DNA of 64,000 nucleotides, taken from the NCBI GenBank assembly GCA_965226945.1, contig OZ245717.1, positions 6,324,001 to 6,388,000 on the forward strand, written 5' to 3'. Numbering within the stretch: the stretch's first letter is position 1; each line of letters opens with the position of its first letter. The notes under the pieces are model-generated. The model had not been told where the DNA came from. It ran no database searches and saw only the letters and a list, made by a program, of their open reading frames with translations. The position numbers and the translations under genes were made by a program. Below, one piece after another: positions 34,286-43,923 of this stretch. This DNA is from SYLG01 sp965226945. GTDB taxonomy: Bacteria > Planctomycetota > Planctomycetia > Gemmatales > Gemmataceae.

Positions 34286-37200
34286 TTGTCCTCGTCACAG
34301 CCGATCGCTCCGCGTTCCCCTGGCTTCCTCCAGGCCATCGTGAGTGACTCTCTGGTGCGGCATGGCGTTGTCGTGGGAATATTGCTGCAAGGCGGTTGGG
34401 CTTTGGGCCAGCCGGTCCCCCATGTGCAAGCGGCTCAAGCCCCCACGCCCGAAGCGATTCTGAAATCCAGCCAATGGCCTGCCGGTTTGAAGATGGAACT
34501 GGCAGTCAGCGATCCCATGATTCACAGTCCGGTCGCGGGCGCTTTCGACGAAAAAGGCCGGCTGTGGGTGGTAGAAATGCCGGACTATCCCAATGGCCCG
34601 GCCAAGGGCGCCAAGCCGGGAGGAGCGATCAAGATCCTGACCGACACCGATGGCGACGAGCAGTTTGATCGGGCCGATGTCTTTGCCGAGGGTTTGCTTT
34701 TTGCCAACGGCGTGCTTCCCTGGAAGAAAGGGGCGTTCGTCACCTGCGCTCCGCACATCCTTTGGCTGGAAGACACCGATGGCGACGGCAAGGCCGACAA
34801 GAAGGAGATCCTTTTCGAGGGCTTTACGGAAGGCAATCCGCAATTGCGCGTCAGCTTCCCCATTCTGGGGCCTGATGGCTGGGTCTACGTGGCCAACGGA
34901 CTTCGCGGCGGCAAAATCAAACGGCCAAACGCCTCCCGGGAAGAAGAGATCACCCTGAACGGGCTCGACTTCCGTTTTCATCCGACCACGCTCAAGGGAG
35001 AGGCGCTGACGGGGCCGGGGCAATTTGGCAACACCTTCGATGCCTGGGGCAACCGGTTCGTCTGCGACAACCGCCATCATTTGCGCCATGTCGTGCTTGA
35101 AAATCGCTATGTCAAACGCAACCCTTTTCTCGCCACGGCCGAGCTGGTGGAAGATGTCGCGCTCGAGGAGGCGGGCCCGCTTTCCTCCGGAGGCAAAATT
35201 TGGCCGATCAGCCGCAACTGGACGACTTCCAATCTGCATGCCGGCCGCTTCACGGCCGCATGCGGCGTGATGGCTTTTCAGGGAACGGGCCTGGGGCCGA
35301 ATCCTACCGGCTCTCTCTTCACTTGCGATCCCACGGGGAACCTGGTTCACGAAGAACGCCTGAGCGAAAAGGGAGGAACGTTCCGGGCTCGGTCGCCGCA
35401 GCAGGGGTTTGAGTTTTTGGCCTGTTCGAACGAATGGTTTCGGCCAGTGAGCATGATTCAGGGTCCTGATGGCGGCCTTTGGGTGATCGACATGTGCCGG
35501 GCCGTGATCGAGCATCCGGAGTTCATGCCCCCGGAGCTACGCAACCGGGCTGACCTCGTCTGGGGCAAGGAGAAGGGGCGCATCTGGCGCATCCGCCGTG
35601 AAGCGCTGGCGCCCAAGAAAAACCCGCTGGCGAACCCGGCCAAGCCCGCCGACTGGGTGGCGCAACTGGGAAGCGACGAGGGCTGGGTGCGCCATGCCGC
35701 GTTTCGATTATTACTTCAGACGGGTGATCGATCCGTATTGGCGGATTTGCAGTCACGGATGCTCCATGCGCCTTCCGCACAGGAGCGATTCTTGGCTGCC
35801 TGGCTCGTGCACCACTTGGGCGGGATGCACAGCGACCAGATCGCGGCGCTTCTTGCGGATAAGGACGCCCATGTCGTGGTCGCGGGCCTCAGCATTTTGG
35901 AAACCGAGTTGGCTCAGTTGCCGGCTCTGAGTGGTCCACTGAAAAACCTGGCGGGCCACCCCGATGCTCGGGTCCGCTTTCAGGTCGCGCTCGTAGCCGG
36001 CTACCTCAACCCGGCCGACGCGACATCGATCTTGACCCAGGTGGCCAAACGAGACGGGGCCGACAAATGGACCCTTCTGGCGATCTTGTCTTCGGCGGCC
36101 CAGTGTCAAAAGGAACTCGCCCAACAACTACTCACGGCGCCGGGGCCTGCTTCCGACCTCGAATTGCTCCAAGATTTGGCCACACAGGTCGGGGTCAAGG
36201 GGCAGGTTGGCCCGATTCGGGAACTCGCCCAGGTGGCCCTCGAACCTTCGGGAGAAAAGCGCCAACTGGCGGTGCTTGTCGGGTTGGCCGTGGGCTGTCG
36301 CAAACGGGGCCAATCGCTCCATGATCTTTTGGCAACCTGGGACCAGGAAGGCGCCGGGGCCATGGCGCAGTGGAAACGGTTGCTGGAAAAACAGCGCCTG
36401 CTGGTGCAAAACGAAGCGGCACCTTCCGCCGAGCGGCTCAAGGTGCTGCCCCTCATCGCCATGGCAGGCCCGGCAGGATTGGAAACCCTGCAAAGCGTCG
36501 CCAGAACGTCTCCCGATCTGGCGCTCAGGCTGGCGACCATTCGCGAAATCGGCAACCTGTCCGGGATAGAAGGTCCCACGGCCTTGATCGGAAGCTGGAA
36601 GGCCCAGCCGCCCGCGGCGCGGCGTGAGATTCTTGAGCTTATGTTGCGCTCAAACGAGCGGATCTTGGAACTCCTCAAACGCATCGAATCCGGGGAGATT
36701 TCTCCACGCGAACTCGATGGCAACCGGATCAGGCAACTGCTGGCACACGCCCATCCCGAGATCAAAAAACAGTCGGAGAAGTTACTGGCCTCAAGCTTGC
36801 CGGCCAACCGCGGCATTGTCATTCAGGCCTACCTGACCGCCGCGAAAAACCCGGGTGATCCCGAGCGCGGCTCTCAGGTTTTCGCCAAGAATTGCGCCAC
36901 CTGTCACAAAATCGGCGGGAAGGGGCTCGATGTCGGGCCCGACATCTCTGATACGCGCACCAAGACGGAAATCATGCTTTTGGCCGACATTCTCAATCCG
37001 AGCGCGGCCATCGATAATAACTATGTCGGCTACATCGCGACTTTAAAAAATGGCCGCACGATCACCGGCATGATCCGCTCTTCGAACGCCTCGTCGCTGA
37101 CGCTCGTCCGTGCCGAAAATCAGACCGAGACGGTGCAGCAAAACGAAATCGAGGAATTGGTTTCGACCGGGCAATCGTTCATGCCGGAAGGCCTTGAGAA

Positions 37201-37300
37201 GAATATTACGGTTGCCGAAATGTCGGATCTTTTGGCCTATCTCAAGAATTGGCGCTACCTCGACGGGAAGACGCCTTTGGGAAAAGAGGGCAACAAGTGA
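34286..37300 (+). CDS. PVC-type CxxCH cytochrome with dehydrogenase-like propeller and HEAT-like repeats
   Basis: From the TTG at 34286 (GGGAGA five bases upstream) the protein has 1004 residues; an ATG at 34193, eight bases past the IS630 copy, opens the same frame but has no ribosome site. Domains in order: a secretion signal, a sorbosone-dehydrogenase-like beta-propeller (about 50-440, with DEKGRLWVVEMPDYP, GPDGWVYVANG and RNWTTSNLHAGRFTAACG), a helical HEAT-like region (about 450-820), and a cytochrome c domain with the heme site CATCH at about 870-874. The layout is typical of planctomycete membrane-bound dehydrogenases. Substrate unknown. Confidence 0.9.
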   Translation: MSSSQPIAPRSPGFLQAIVSDSLVRHGVVVGILLQGGWALGQPVPHVQAAQAPTPEAILKSSQWPAGLKMELAVSDPMIHSPVAGAFDEKGRLWVVEMPDYPNGPAKGAKPGGAIKILTDTDGDEQFDRADVFAEGLLFANGVLPWKKGAFVTCAPHILWLEDTDGDGKADKKEILFEGFTEGNPQLRVSFPILGPDGWVYVANGLRGGKIKRPNASREEEITLNGLDFRFHPTTLKGEALTGPGQFGNTFDAWGNRFVCDNRHHLRHVVLENRYVKRNPFLATAELVEDVALEEAGPLSSGGKIWPISRNWTTSNLHAGRFTAACGVMAFQGTGLGPNPTGSLFTCDPTGNLVHEERLSEKGGTFRARSPQQGFEFLACSNEWFRPVSMIQGPDGGLWVIDMCRAVIEHPEFMPPELRNRADLVWGKEKGRIWRIRREALAPKKNPLANPAKPADWVAQLGSDEGWVRHAAFRLLLQTGDRSVLADLQSRMLHAPSAQERFLAAWLVHHLGGMHSDQIAALLADKDAHVVVAGLSILETELAQLPALSGPLKNLAGHPDARVRFQVALVAGYLNPADATSILTQVAKRDGADKWTLLAILSSAAQCQKELAQQLLTAPGPASDLELLQDLATQVGVKGQVGPIRELAQVALEPSGEKRQLAVLVGLAVGCRKRGQSLHDLLATWDQEGAGAMAQWKRLLEKQRLLVQNEAAPSAERLKVLPLIAMAGPAGLETLQSVARTSPDLALRLATIREIGNLSGIEGPTALIGSWKAQPPAARREILELMLRSNERILELLKRIESGEISPRELDGNRIRQLLAHAHPEIKKQSEKLLASSLPANRGIVIQAYLTAAKNPGDPERGSQVFAKNCATCHKIGGKGLDVGPDISDTRTKTEIMLLADILNPSAAIDNNYVGYIATLKNGRTITGMIRSSNASSLTLVRAENQTETVQQNEIEELVSTGQSFMPEGLEKNITVAEMSDLLAYLKNWRYLDGKTPLGKEGNK

Positions 37301-37359
37301 GACGCGAGAACGATTTTCGTTTTCCTTCATCGCTCAAAATAAAACCGGAGGAGGATTTG

Positions 37360-37890
37360 ATGTCTCAGTCGCCCCCTGCTGAACCTCAACGATATTCGTT
37401 GGCATTCATGGGTTCAGCGCTCTGTTTGTTATTGGGCATTGCCTTGGGATTTGCCGCCGCGCTCCCATCGAGACAGGCTTTGACCGTGGGTCAACTGAGC
37501 AAGGCCTTGGGTTTGCATTACTGGTATTTCAAGGTTCCGCCGCACGATCCGGGCACGCCCATGTCCTTGGAATTGTTGGATGGCGAATCCGTTGTCAAAG
37601 TGGGCGGAAGCCCCAGCGGCATGGAGGTTGGAGAAACTCTGCTCGTCACTCTTCGCCAGGTGGAAGCGAATTCGCGCAGATTCGACGTGACAATCCAAGG
37701 TAAGTCATTCGACTTCCATTCCTCGATCGATGCCCAGCCACTGCGCGAAATGACAATTGTTGAATTCACCCGGGATGGAGAGAGTTTAAACGAACAGCCC
37801 CTCTTGATCGGCAACCGCAAGGGGTCGATCAGCAAACCTTCTCGCGCTGACAAGGCAGGAGATGTTCTACTTCGGCTGGTTGTCAGGTAG
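37360..37890 (+). CDS. Unknown single-span membrane protein
   Basis: ATG 37360 follows GGAGGAGG, a strong ribosome site; the frame extends upstream but overlaps the previous gene's end. The 176-residue product has one membrane segment near the N-terminus (SLAFMGSALCLLLGIALGFAAA) and a beta-rich outer domain (SLELLDGESVVKVGG, LLVTLRQVEANSRRFDVTIQG). It starts 59 bp after the CxxCH gene and may be its operon partner. I do not recognise the family. Confidence 0.75.
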   Translation: MSQSPPAEPQRYSLAFMGSALCLLLGIALGFAAALPSRQALTVGQLSKALGLHYWYFKVPPHDPGTPMSLELLDGESVVKVGGSPSGMEVGETLLVTLRQVEANSRRFDVTIQGKSFDFHSSIDAQPLREMTIVEFTRDGESLNEQPLLIGNRKGSISKPSRADKAGDVLLRLVVR

Positions 37891-37918
37891 GGAACAAGTT
37901 GGATAGGATTCAATCACC

Positions 37919-39283
37919 TTATTTATCAACCAGCCACTTCAAGGGTACCCCGTCCAATCTGCGCGTTGCCACCTTCAAAAACTGGCCAAAGTTCTTTTCT
38001 GCCTGGCCTTGCAAATCCATGGTCGCGGCGCCGAAGCGAATGGCGTCGTTGATCTGCGAGTCGATGCCAAAGGCCGCGGCCGTTTTCAAAAGAGGCGCGA
38101 TTTGAGGATCGGCCTTGATCACCGCCTCATTCTGCGCTCGGGCGACCGTGCCGTCGGCACTATATTGCATCTGCCAGACGATGCCCCATTTGCCGTTGTC
38201 CCCCTTGGCGAGCAGGTGATCTTCGATTTTAATGCGGCGCGTGGCCAGATCGGGCTCGACGCGGGTGGCGCGCACCACGGTCGCTTTTGCTTCCTCGGCC
38301 ATTGCGACCGCCTTGGGGATCCACTGATCGGCCGCCTGTTGGCCGGCCGCATCGCCTGTCAACTCGCTGAGCATCTTTTGCAACATCTTGGGCAAAAGTT
38401 GTGCAAGCAACGCCTCGGCGCCATTCTTGGCGTCTTTTTTCCCGGCTTCGATCAACACGTCGCCACTGCCCTGGAGGATGAGCGGCTTGCCCATCTGATA
38501 AGAGAAAAGCGCCTTGCGCGCGGCCCAGTCGGCGGGGTCGTCGATCGGCATCGGGGGAAGCCGGTCGAGAATGTTGGCCCGGTCCTTGGTCGGGTCGAGG
38601 CCAAGCTCGGTCAGATCCTTGATCAGCTCCGGCACGGTGCGCGTTTCCACTCCTTCAACTCGTTCCTGAATGGCGAGCATGACCAGGTTTTTCACAAGGG
38701 GTGAGCGAGCTTCGTGGCGAACGACCTGGCGCGGGTCGATCGGCAAGAGCACCAACTGGGAGTTGGCCTGGGGGTTTTTCTCCTGAAAGCGCTGCTGTTC
38801 TTCCGTGAGAAACTGCTTCAAACCCTCCTGACCGGGTCCAAGCTGGCCGATCCAGGCTTCGATGCGCTGCGCCAAATCGCCGCGAATCGCTTCCAGCCGG
38901 CGAGCTTCGGCCTGAAAGGTCTTTTCGGCCAGGTCTGGTTTGGCGTGCTTGAGCCAGGATCGCTGGGTGGCAAACCAGGCGCGCTGAGGGGAACTGGCGC
39001 CCAGGACCAGTCCGCGAAATTCCTCGCCCGTTTTCAATTTCAACGTTTCCGCCGCGGGCGCCGTGCTCGCCTTTTGATTGGGCGCGGTCTTATTTTGGCC
39101 CGCCTTGTTTTGGGCCACCTTATTGGATTTGAATTGCGGCAGGTTGCCTTTGCTGGGATTCGCCTGACCGGGATTGATCGGGGTGGACTTTTCTTGCACC
39201 GGGTCTTGCGCCCAGCCGATGGCGGAAATCAAGAGTGGGCCAACCAGGACCAACGGGGCGATTCCGAAAAGTCGCGCGAGCAT
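37919..39283 (-). CDS. Secreted unknown protein, helical
   Basis: The 454-residue product has a signal peptide (LFGIAPLVLVGPLLISAIGWAQ), followed by a Lys/Asn/Gln/Pro linker (about 25-75). It then has a long mixed helical region with LKLKTGEEFRGLVLGASS and LVLLPIDPRQVV and ends in LKWLVDK. No metal or catalytic motif is visible. It is convergent with the small membrane-protein gene (28 bp between stops) and lies apart from the APC permease. Family not recognised. Confidence 0.75.
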   Translation of the reverse strand: MLARLFGIAPLVLVGPLLISAIGWAQDPVQEKSTPINPGQANPSKGNLPQFKSNKVAQNKAGQNKTAPNQKASTAPAAETLKLKTGEEFRGLVLGASSPQRAWFATQRSWLKHAKPDLAEKTFQAEARRLEAIRGDLAQRIEAWIGQLGPGQEGLKQFLTEEQQRFQEKNPQANSQLVLLPIDPRQVVRHEARSPLVKNLVMLAIQERVEGVETRTVPELIKDLTELGLDPTKDRANILDRLPPMPIDDPADWAARKALFSYQMGKPLILQGSGDVLIEAGKKDAKNGAEALLAQLLPKMLQKMLSELTGDAAGQQAADQWIPKAVAMAEEAKATVVRATRVEPDLATRRIKIEDHLLAKGDNGKWGIVWQMQYSADGTVARAQNEAVIKADPQIAPLLKTAAAFGIDSQINDAIRFGAATMDLQGQAEKNFGQFLKVATRRLDGVPLKWLVDK

Positions 39284-39409
39284 GATCGATCATCCCGGGT
39301 CAAGAAAGGAGGTTCCCTGATTCTACACCCGAAGCTACGTCTTGGCGTTGACGATTCAGCCTTCCAGGAGGTGGCGACGGGGAGAAATCTCCCAGCCGCC
39401 TGGGAACAC

Positions 39410-40861
39410 TCAGAACGCAGCCGGCGGCTCTGCCTTCGGTTCAAAGGGCCACTGCTCTGTATGCCGCGACCAGAGCAAGAAGACAAGCACCCCCAAGAGT
39501 AGGGTTGCCGCGCCGATGACCATGAAGATTTTGCCCGTGGTGATGTAAAGGAACGACCAGCCAATCAGCCCCACCAGACAGGGAAGAGGATAAAGCCACA
39601 TCTTCCAGGGCAATGCCACATCGGGCCTCGTTTTGCGCAAGTAAATGAGGCCAAGTGTCTGCGCGACAAACTGCTCGAGGATCCGCGTCGCGATCAAAGC
39701 CGTAATAATCATGTCGAGGTTGAAAAAACTCCAGAACAACACCATCCCCGCGATCAACAAAAGCGATCGATGGGGAATGTGCAGCGTGGGATGCACCGCG
39801 GCGAACCAGCGGAAAAAGTGGCCGTTTTGCGCCGCGGCGAAAGGAACCCGCGAATAGCCGAGCATGCCGGAAAAGGCCGACGCGAAGCAACTGCCCATAA
39901 GCAGCACGCTGACAAGCGACCCGGCCCAGGGGCCGTGCAGCCGGTTCATGAATTCGGCCGTGATGTTGCTGGAATAGTTCTTGGCATCGCGCCAGGGGAT
40001 CGACCCCACGATTGCGAGGTGAACGAGGGAGAATAAGACCACCACGATCAGGGCGCTGGCCAGGATGGAATAGGGGATGGTGCGGGCCGGATTGCGCACC
40101 TCGCCGCCCAGGTAGCAAACATTGTAATAACCGAAGTAGGAATAGATGGCCAAGCCCATACCCATGCCGAGGGCCATCCCAAAATTCGGCGGCCATTCTT
40201 CGGGAGCAATCTCCGCATCGAAGCCGATGGCCGGATCGAAGTGCAAGGCTCCCCCCACAATCACCCAGCCGACAATGCAGAAAACGGCCGTCAAGAAAAT
40301 GAGGCTGATGCGTCCCAGGGCATCGACTTTGCGGTAAAGCAGGAAAAGGATGAGCAACCCCATGCCAAATCCAAGCAAACGCGAGGGGCCGACCGTGATG
40401 CCGATCTTTTGTTCGGGCTGAATTTCCATCTCCCAGGTTATCGAATGGGCCTCGTCCCAGGCCTTGAAATCGAGCGTGATTGTTTTGGAAAACTGCGCCG
40501 CCGCGACCAGCCCCGAGCCGACCTCCAGGGGGCCGCTAATCAAGATTTGCCAGACAAACAGAAACGCCATGAGGCGCCCCCATTTGGCCCGGCCAAAGCT
40601 CTCCAATAGGTAGTGGTAGGTTCCCCCGGCGGCCGGCAGCGCGGCACCCAGTTCGCCCCAGACCATGCCGTCGGCAACGATCAGAACGCCCGCCACGAGC
40701 CAGGCCAAAAGCGCATACTGCCCGGGGAGATATCCGAGGATCAGGGGAATGGTCGCGAACACCCCGGCTCCGACGATCTGGGTGATATTGATCGCGGTCG
40801 CCTCCCAAAATCCCAATCCTTTGAGAAGTCCGGGTTGCGCGCTGATTTGGGGCGAAAGCAT
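39410..40861 (-). CDS. APC-superfamily amino-acid permease
   Basis: From ATG 40859-40861 the protein has 483 residues and about 12 hydrophobic helices. The first helix carries GFWEATAINITQIVGAGVF, the APC-family IGxGxF-like signature, and helix 3 has AALPAAGGTYHYLLESFG. A long extracytoplasmic loop lies between helices 4 and 5 (FKAWDEAHSITWEMEI). Helices 6-12 follow the usual order and end in a Lys/Pro/Glu tail. Amino acids or polyamines are the likely substrates. It stands alone; speA at 53 kb could be a metabolic partner, but they are not linked. Confidence 0.9.
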   Translation of the reverse strand: MLSPQISAQPGLLKGLGFWEATAINITQIVGAGVFATIPLILGYLPGQYALLAWLVAGVLIVADGMVWGELGAALPAAGGTYHYLLESFGRAKWGRLMAFLFVWQILISGPLEVGSGLVAAAQFSKTITLDFKAWDEAHSITWEMEIQPEQKIGITVGPSRLLGFGMGLLILFLLYRKVDALGRISLIFLTAVFCIVGWVIVGGALHFDPAIGFDAEIAPEEWPPNFGMALGMGMGLAIYSYFGYYNVCYLGGEVRNPARTIPYSILASALIVVVLFSLVHLAIVGSIPWRDAKNYSSNITAEFMNRLHGPWAGSLVSVLLMGSCFASAFSGMLGYSRVPFAAAQNGHFFRWFAAVHPTLHIPHRSLLLIAGMVLFWSFFNLDMIITALIATRILEQFVAQTLGLIYLRKTRPDVALPWKMWLYPLPCLVGLIGWSFLYITTGKIFMVIGAATLLLGVLVFLLWSRHTEQWPFEPKAEPPAAF

Positions 40862-41088
40862 CAATATTCCAAATTCATTGAAACAAGTTGGCGAGATGGG
40901 AAATGCGAGAGGAAGAGCGAGCTGCCGGTCATCTTATTTCTTTGTGATCTTCAGTTAAGGCCCCGGAGATTTCGTTCAGGCGGTTTGCCTGGCCTCAGGC
41001 GGTCGCGGATGTGGTAAGATGTTTGAATCCAAGTGTACCTCTGGAAACGACGGCAGATTTGACCCCATCTCCAATGCGGGAGCGGCGC

Positions 41089-42174
41089 ATGAAACGGCGG
41101 CCAACGAGGCGACCGGGGTTCACCCTGATCGAACTGCTCGTGGTCCTTGCCATCATTGGCGTGCTCATAGGCCTGCTTGTGCCGGCGGTGCAAAAGGCTC
41201 GAGAAGCGGCCAATCGCACCGATTGCGCCAACCGGCTCAAGCAGATCGGCGTGGCCTTGCATAGTTTTCATGACACGATCGGCGAATTTCCCATGGGGGC
41301 CGAATTCGATGTCGGTTCCGGCTGGACGGCGTTCCTTCTGCCGTGGCTGGAACAAAACGCCGCCTATCAAGCGCTCACCTTCCAGGACGATGCCGAGATC
41401 AACGCCGAATGGGCTTCCCGTCAGCCAGGAACGCCGGGCGATTTGACGAGCAGCAATGACTCGGTGCGCAATATCGGGGCCTGCGAGACCGTTTTTAAGG
41501 TGTTTCGCTGTCCTTCCGCGGGGGAAGTCGAGCATGCCCGCGATATTTCCGGGTCGCAGTGGGAGGTTTTGCAAAGAGTTCCCACCAACTATTTGGGGTG
41601 TGTCTCGGGCCGGTTGGATTCCGATCGGCGGCAAGTCGAAGTCCCGGCCCCTTGGGGTCAGGTGATCAAGGTGGAGCGCATTGACGACCTTGACGGCATC
41701 TTCATTCAAAAAATGCCCAACCAGCGGATCAAGCGCAACGGCCAGGGCTGGGGCATGGGCTCAGGCGTCAGGATTGCGGGGATCCTTGACGGCTGCTCCA
41801 ACACGATCATGGTGGGGGAAGCGCTGACTTCTGCCGCCGCATTCTCCCAGATGGGAGTCGTCGCCGAAAACAACGCCCCCGGCATGGGACGCAAGGATCA
41901 CTGGTCGATCGGCAGCAACGACATCGATAACCAGAGCCAGGGAGATATGTCGGAATTTCTGGGATCCACCGGAGTCCTCCTCAACCACCCGGCGGTGCCC
42001 GAAGGAGATCCCCGCTTTGCCGCCTATGAACTTTCCTTTGGCAGCCGCCATACCGAGGGAGCCAACTTCCTTTTTGCCGATGGATCGCTGCGCTATGTGC
42101 GCAATGGCATTGCGCCGGCGACCTATTCGGCGCTGGGGACGCGCGTGGGCGGCGAAGTGGTTGCACTCGACTGA
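41089..42174 (+). CDS. DUF1559 protein with type IV pilin-like N-terminus
   Basis: ATG 41089 has GGGAG seven bases upstream. The 361-residue product starts MKRRPTRRPGFTLIELLVV, the prepilin peptidase site with Glu5, and a hydrophobic helix. It ends with the DUF1559 (SBP_bac_10) marks FGSRHTEGANFLFADGS and RYVRNG. Mid-domain ILDGCSNTIMVGE is also typical. These pseudopilin-like proteins are highly multiplied in planctomycetes and are thought to be assembled or secreted by type II/IV machinery, but their function is open. The following DUF1501 gene is 144 bp downstream. Confidence 0.93.
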   Translation: MKRRPTRRPGFTLIELLVVLAIIGVLIGLLVPAVQKAREAANRTDCANRLKQIGVALHSFHDTIGEFPMGAEFDVGSGWTAFLLPWLEQNAAYQALTFQDDAEINAEWASRQPGTPGDLTSSNDSVRNIGACETVFKVFRCPSAGEVEHARDISGSQWEVLQRVPTNYLGCVSGRLDSDRRQVEVPAPWGQVIKVERIDDLDGIFIQKMPNQRIKRNGQGWGMGSGVRIAGILDGCSNTIMVGEALTSAAAFSQMGVVAENNAPGMGRKDHWSIGSNDIDNQSQGDMSEFLGSTGVLLNHPAVPEGDPRFAAYELSFGSRHTEGANFLFADGSLRYVRNGIAPATYSALGTRVGGEVVALD

Positions 42175-42318
42175 CCAAGCGGCCTGCGCGAACGGCGGCC
42201 GCGGCCTCCACGGACTGTTTTCCTATCGGTCCATTGCCTGGCCGGTTCAAGAGATTTTTCTGGCATTCCGGGCACCGGCTACCGATAATTTCCGATAGAA
42301 ACCCACAGAGAAAAAGCT

Positions 42319-43725
42319 ATGCGCCAAGGGTGTGCGGAACACGAGCGATTGGTCGGCCTGTCGCGGCGCGAATTGCTTCGTGCCGGCGCCTTACCGCTCT
42401 TTGGCATGGGCCTGAACTCTTTCTTGGGAGCCAATCCCGCGATTTCGGTGCCAGCGCGCAAGGCCAAGGCCTGCATCGTGCTGTTCATGTGGGGTGGTCC
42501 GGCCCATCAAGATACCTGGGATCCCAAGCCCGACGCGCCGGCGCAATACCGGGGCGAATTCAAAACGATTGCGACCAAACTGCCCGGAGTGCGCGTTTGC
42601 GAGCATCTGCCGATGATGGCCGAGCGGATGGACAAGGTCACCCTGATCCGATCGATGACCCATCCCGATGTCAATCACACGACGGCGCCGCACTATCTTT
42701 TGACCGGCCGAGCGATGGCGCGCAACGGCCAGCCGATCGAAGAGGATTTTCCGAGCATCGGCTCCATTCTCGCGCAAAAGGGATATGGCAAGGGGCCTTT
42801 GCCTCCTTTCGTCAGCATGATGCCGGTTTCTCCTGACAACGCGCCGCGCTTTGTCGAATCGACGCATGGCCAGGGGGCCGGCTGGCTCGGCCCGGTCTGG
42901 CAGCCCCTGCGGATCACGGCCAACCCGGCCGCGCCTGACTACCGCGTTGCCGATTTCGCGCTGCATGCCGATTTGAACATGGGGCGCATCGACGATCGCA
43001 AAACCCTGCTATCAAACCTCGATATTCAGAAAAAGGCGCTCGAAGTTGCCGCGGAAAAGGCAGCCAGCGAGGGGAATTACCGCCGGGCGTTTGACTTGCT
43101 CGCGACTCCGGAAGCCTCGAAGGCCTTCGATCTTTCCCATGAGCCTGCCGCGGTGCGCGAGCGCTATGGCCGGCACATTCACGGCCAGACGGTGTTGCAG
43201 GCCCGGCGGCTGGTCGAGGCGGGCGTGCCGCTCGTCACCGTGTTTTGGCCCAACGACGGCATCACGAATGTCAGCGTCTACTGGGATACGCACAGCCGCA
43301 ATTTCATCGATTTGAAAACGCGCCTGTGCCCGCCGGCCGATCAGGCCTTCAGCGCCCTTTTGGATGACCTCGAAATCCGCGGCATGCTCGATGAGACCCT
43401 GGTCGTTTGGACCGGCGAGATGGGCCGCACGCCGCGCGTGGGCCAATCGGTCCCAGGCGGCGCGGGCGCCGGCCGCGATGGACGCGACCACTGGTCGAAG
43501 GTGTTTTGCTCGGTGTTGGCAGGCGCGGGCATCCGCAAGGGGTACGTCCATGGCTCATCGGACCGCTACGCGGCCGAGCCCAGCACCAATCCGGTGCGCC
43601 CCGCCGATTTGGCGGCGACGATCTACGAACAGCTCGGGGTGCCGGCCTCGTCGCTCATTACCGACAAGGTCGGCAGGGACATTCCCCTGTGCGAGGGAGA
43701 GTCGATTTCCAGTTTGTTGGCCTGA
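42319..43725 (+). CDS. DUF1501 protein
   Basis: The 468-residue product has a twin-arginine-like start (LSRRELLRAGALPLFGMG). Alkaline-phosphatase-superfamily marks follow: CIVLFMWGGPAHQDTWDPKP, HPDVNHTTAPHYLLTGR, LVTVFWPNDGITNVSVYWDT and LVVWTGEMGRTPRVGQSV, with GRDHWSKVF before the C-terminus. The Asp/His/Thr pattern in TWDPKP and the GRDHW motif are common to all three DUF1501 proteins here. It is closest in layout to the one at 22.9 kb. No PSCyt1 gene is adjacent. Confidence 0.92.
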   Translation: MRQGCAEHERLVGLSRRELLRAGALPLFGMGLNSFLGANPAISVPARKAKACIVLFMWGGPAHQDTWDPKPDAPAQYRGEFKTIATKLPGVRVCEHLPMMAERMDKVTLIRSMTHPDVNHTTAPHYLLTGRAMARNGQPIEEDFPSIGSILAQKGYGKGPLPPFVSMMPVSPDNAPRFVESTHGQGAGWLGPVWQPLRITANPAAPDYRVADFALHADLNMGRIDDRKTLLSNLDIQKKALEVAAEKAASEGNYRRAFDLLATPEASKAFDLSHEPAAVRERYGRHIHGQTVLQARRLVEAGVPLVTVFWPNDGITNVSVYWDTHSRNFIDLKTRLCPPADQAFSALLDDLEIRGMLDETLVVWTGEMGRTPRVGQSVPGGAGAGRDGRDHWSKVFCSVLAGAGIRKGYVHGSSDRYAAEPSTNPVRPADLAATIYEQLGVPASSLITDKVGRDIPLCEGESISSLLA

Positions 43726-43923
43726 TGGCCTGTCTCACTACCGCAGTGGAGGCATGATTTGTGAAGTTCCCATTCTGCTCATGAAATGCATGGATTCGCG
43801 ACAAGATCGTCTAGTTAGTTGATCGAGCCTTGCCGTCAGAAGGGCCGTTGCCGCTTGCTTGCATTGGTCTAGTTTAAAATTTGTCACCATCGAACCGCAC
43901 TGACTCTTCCCCAGTGCAACAAC

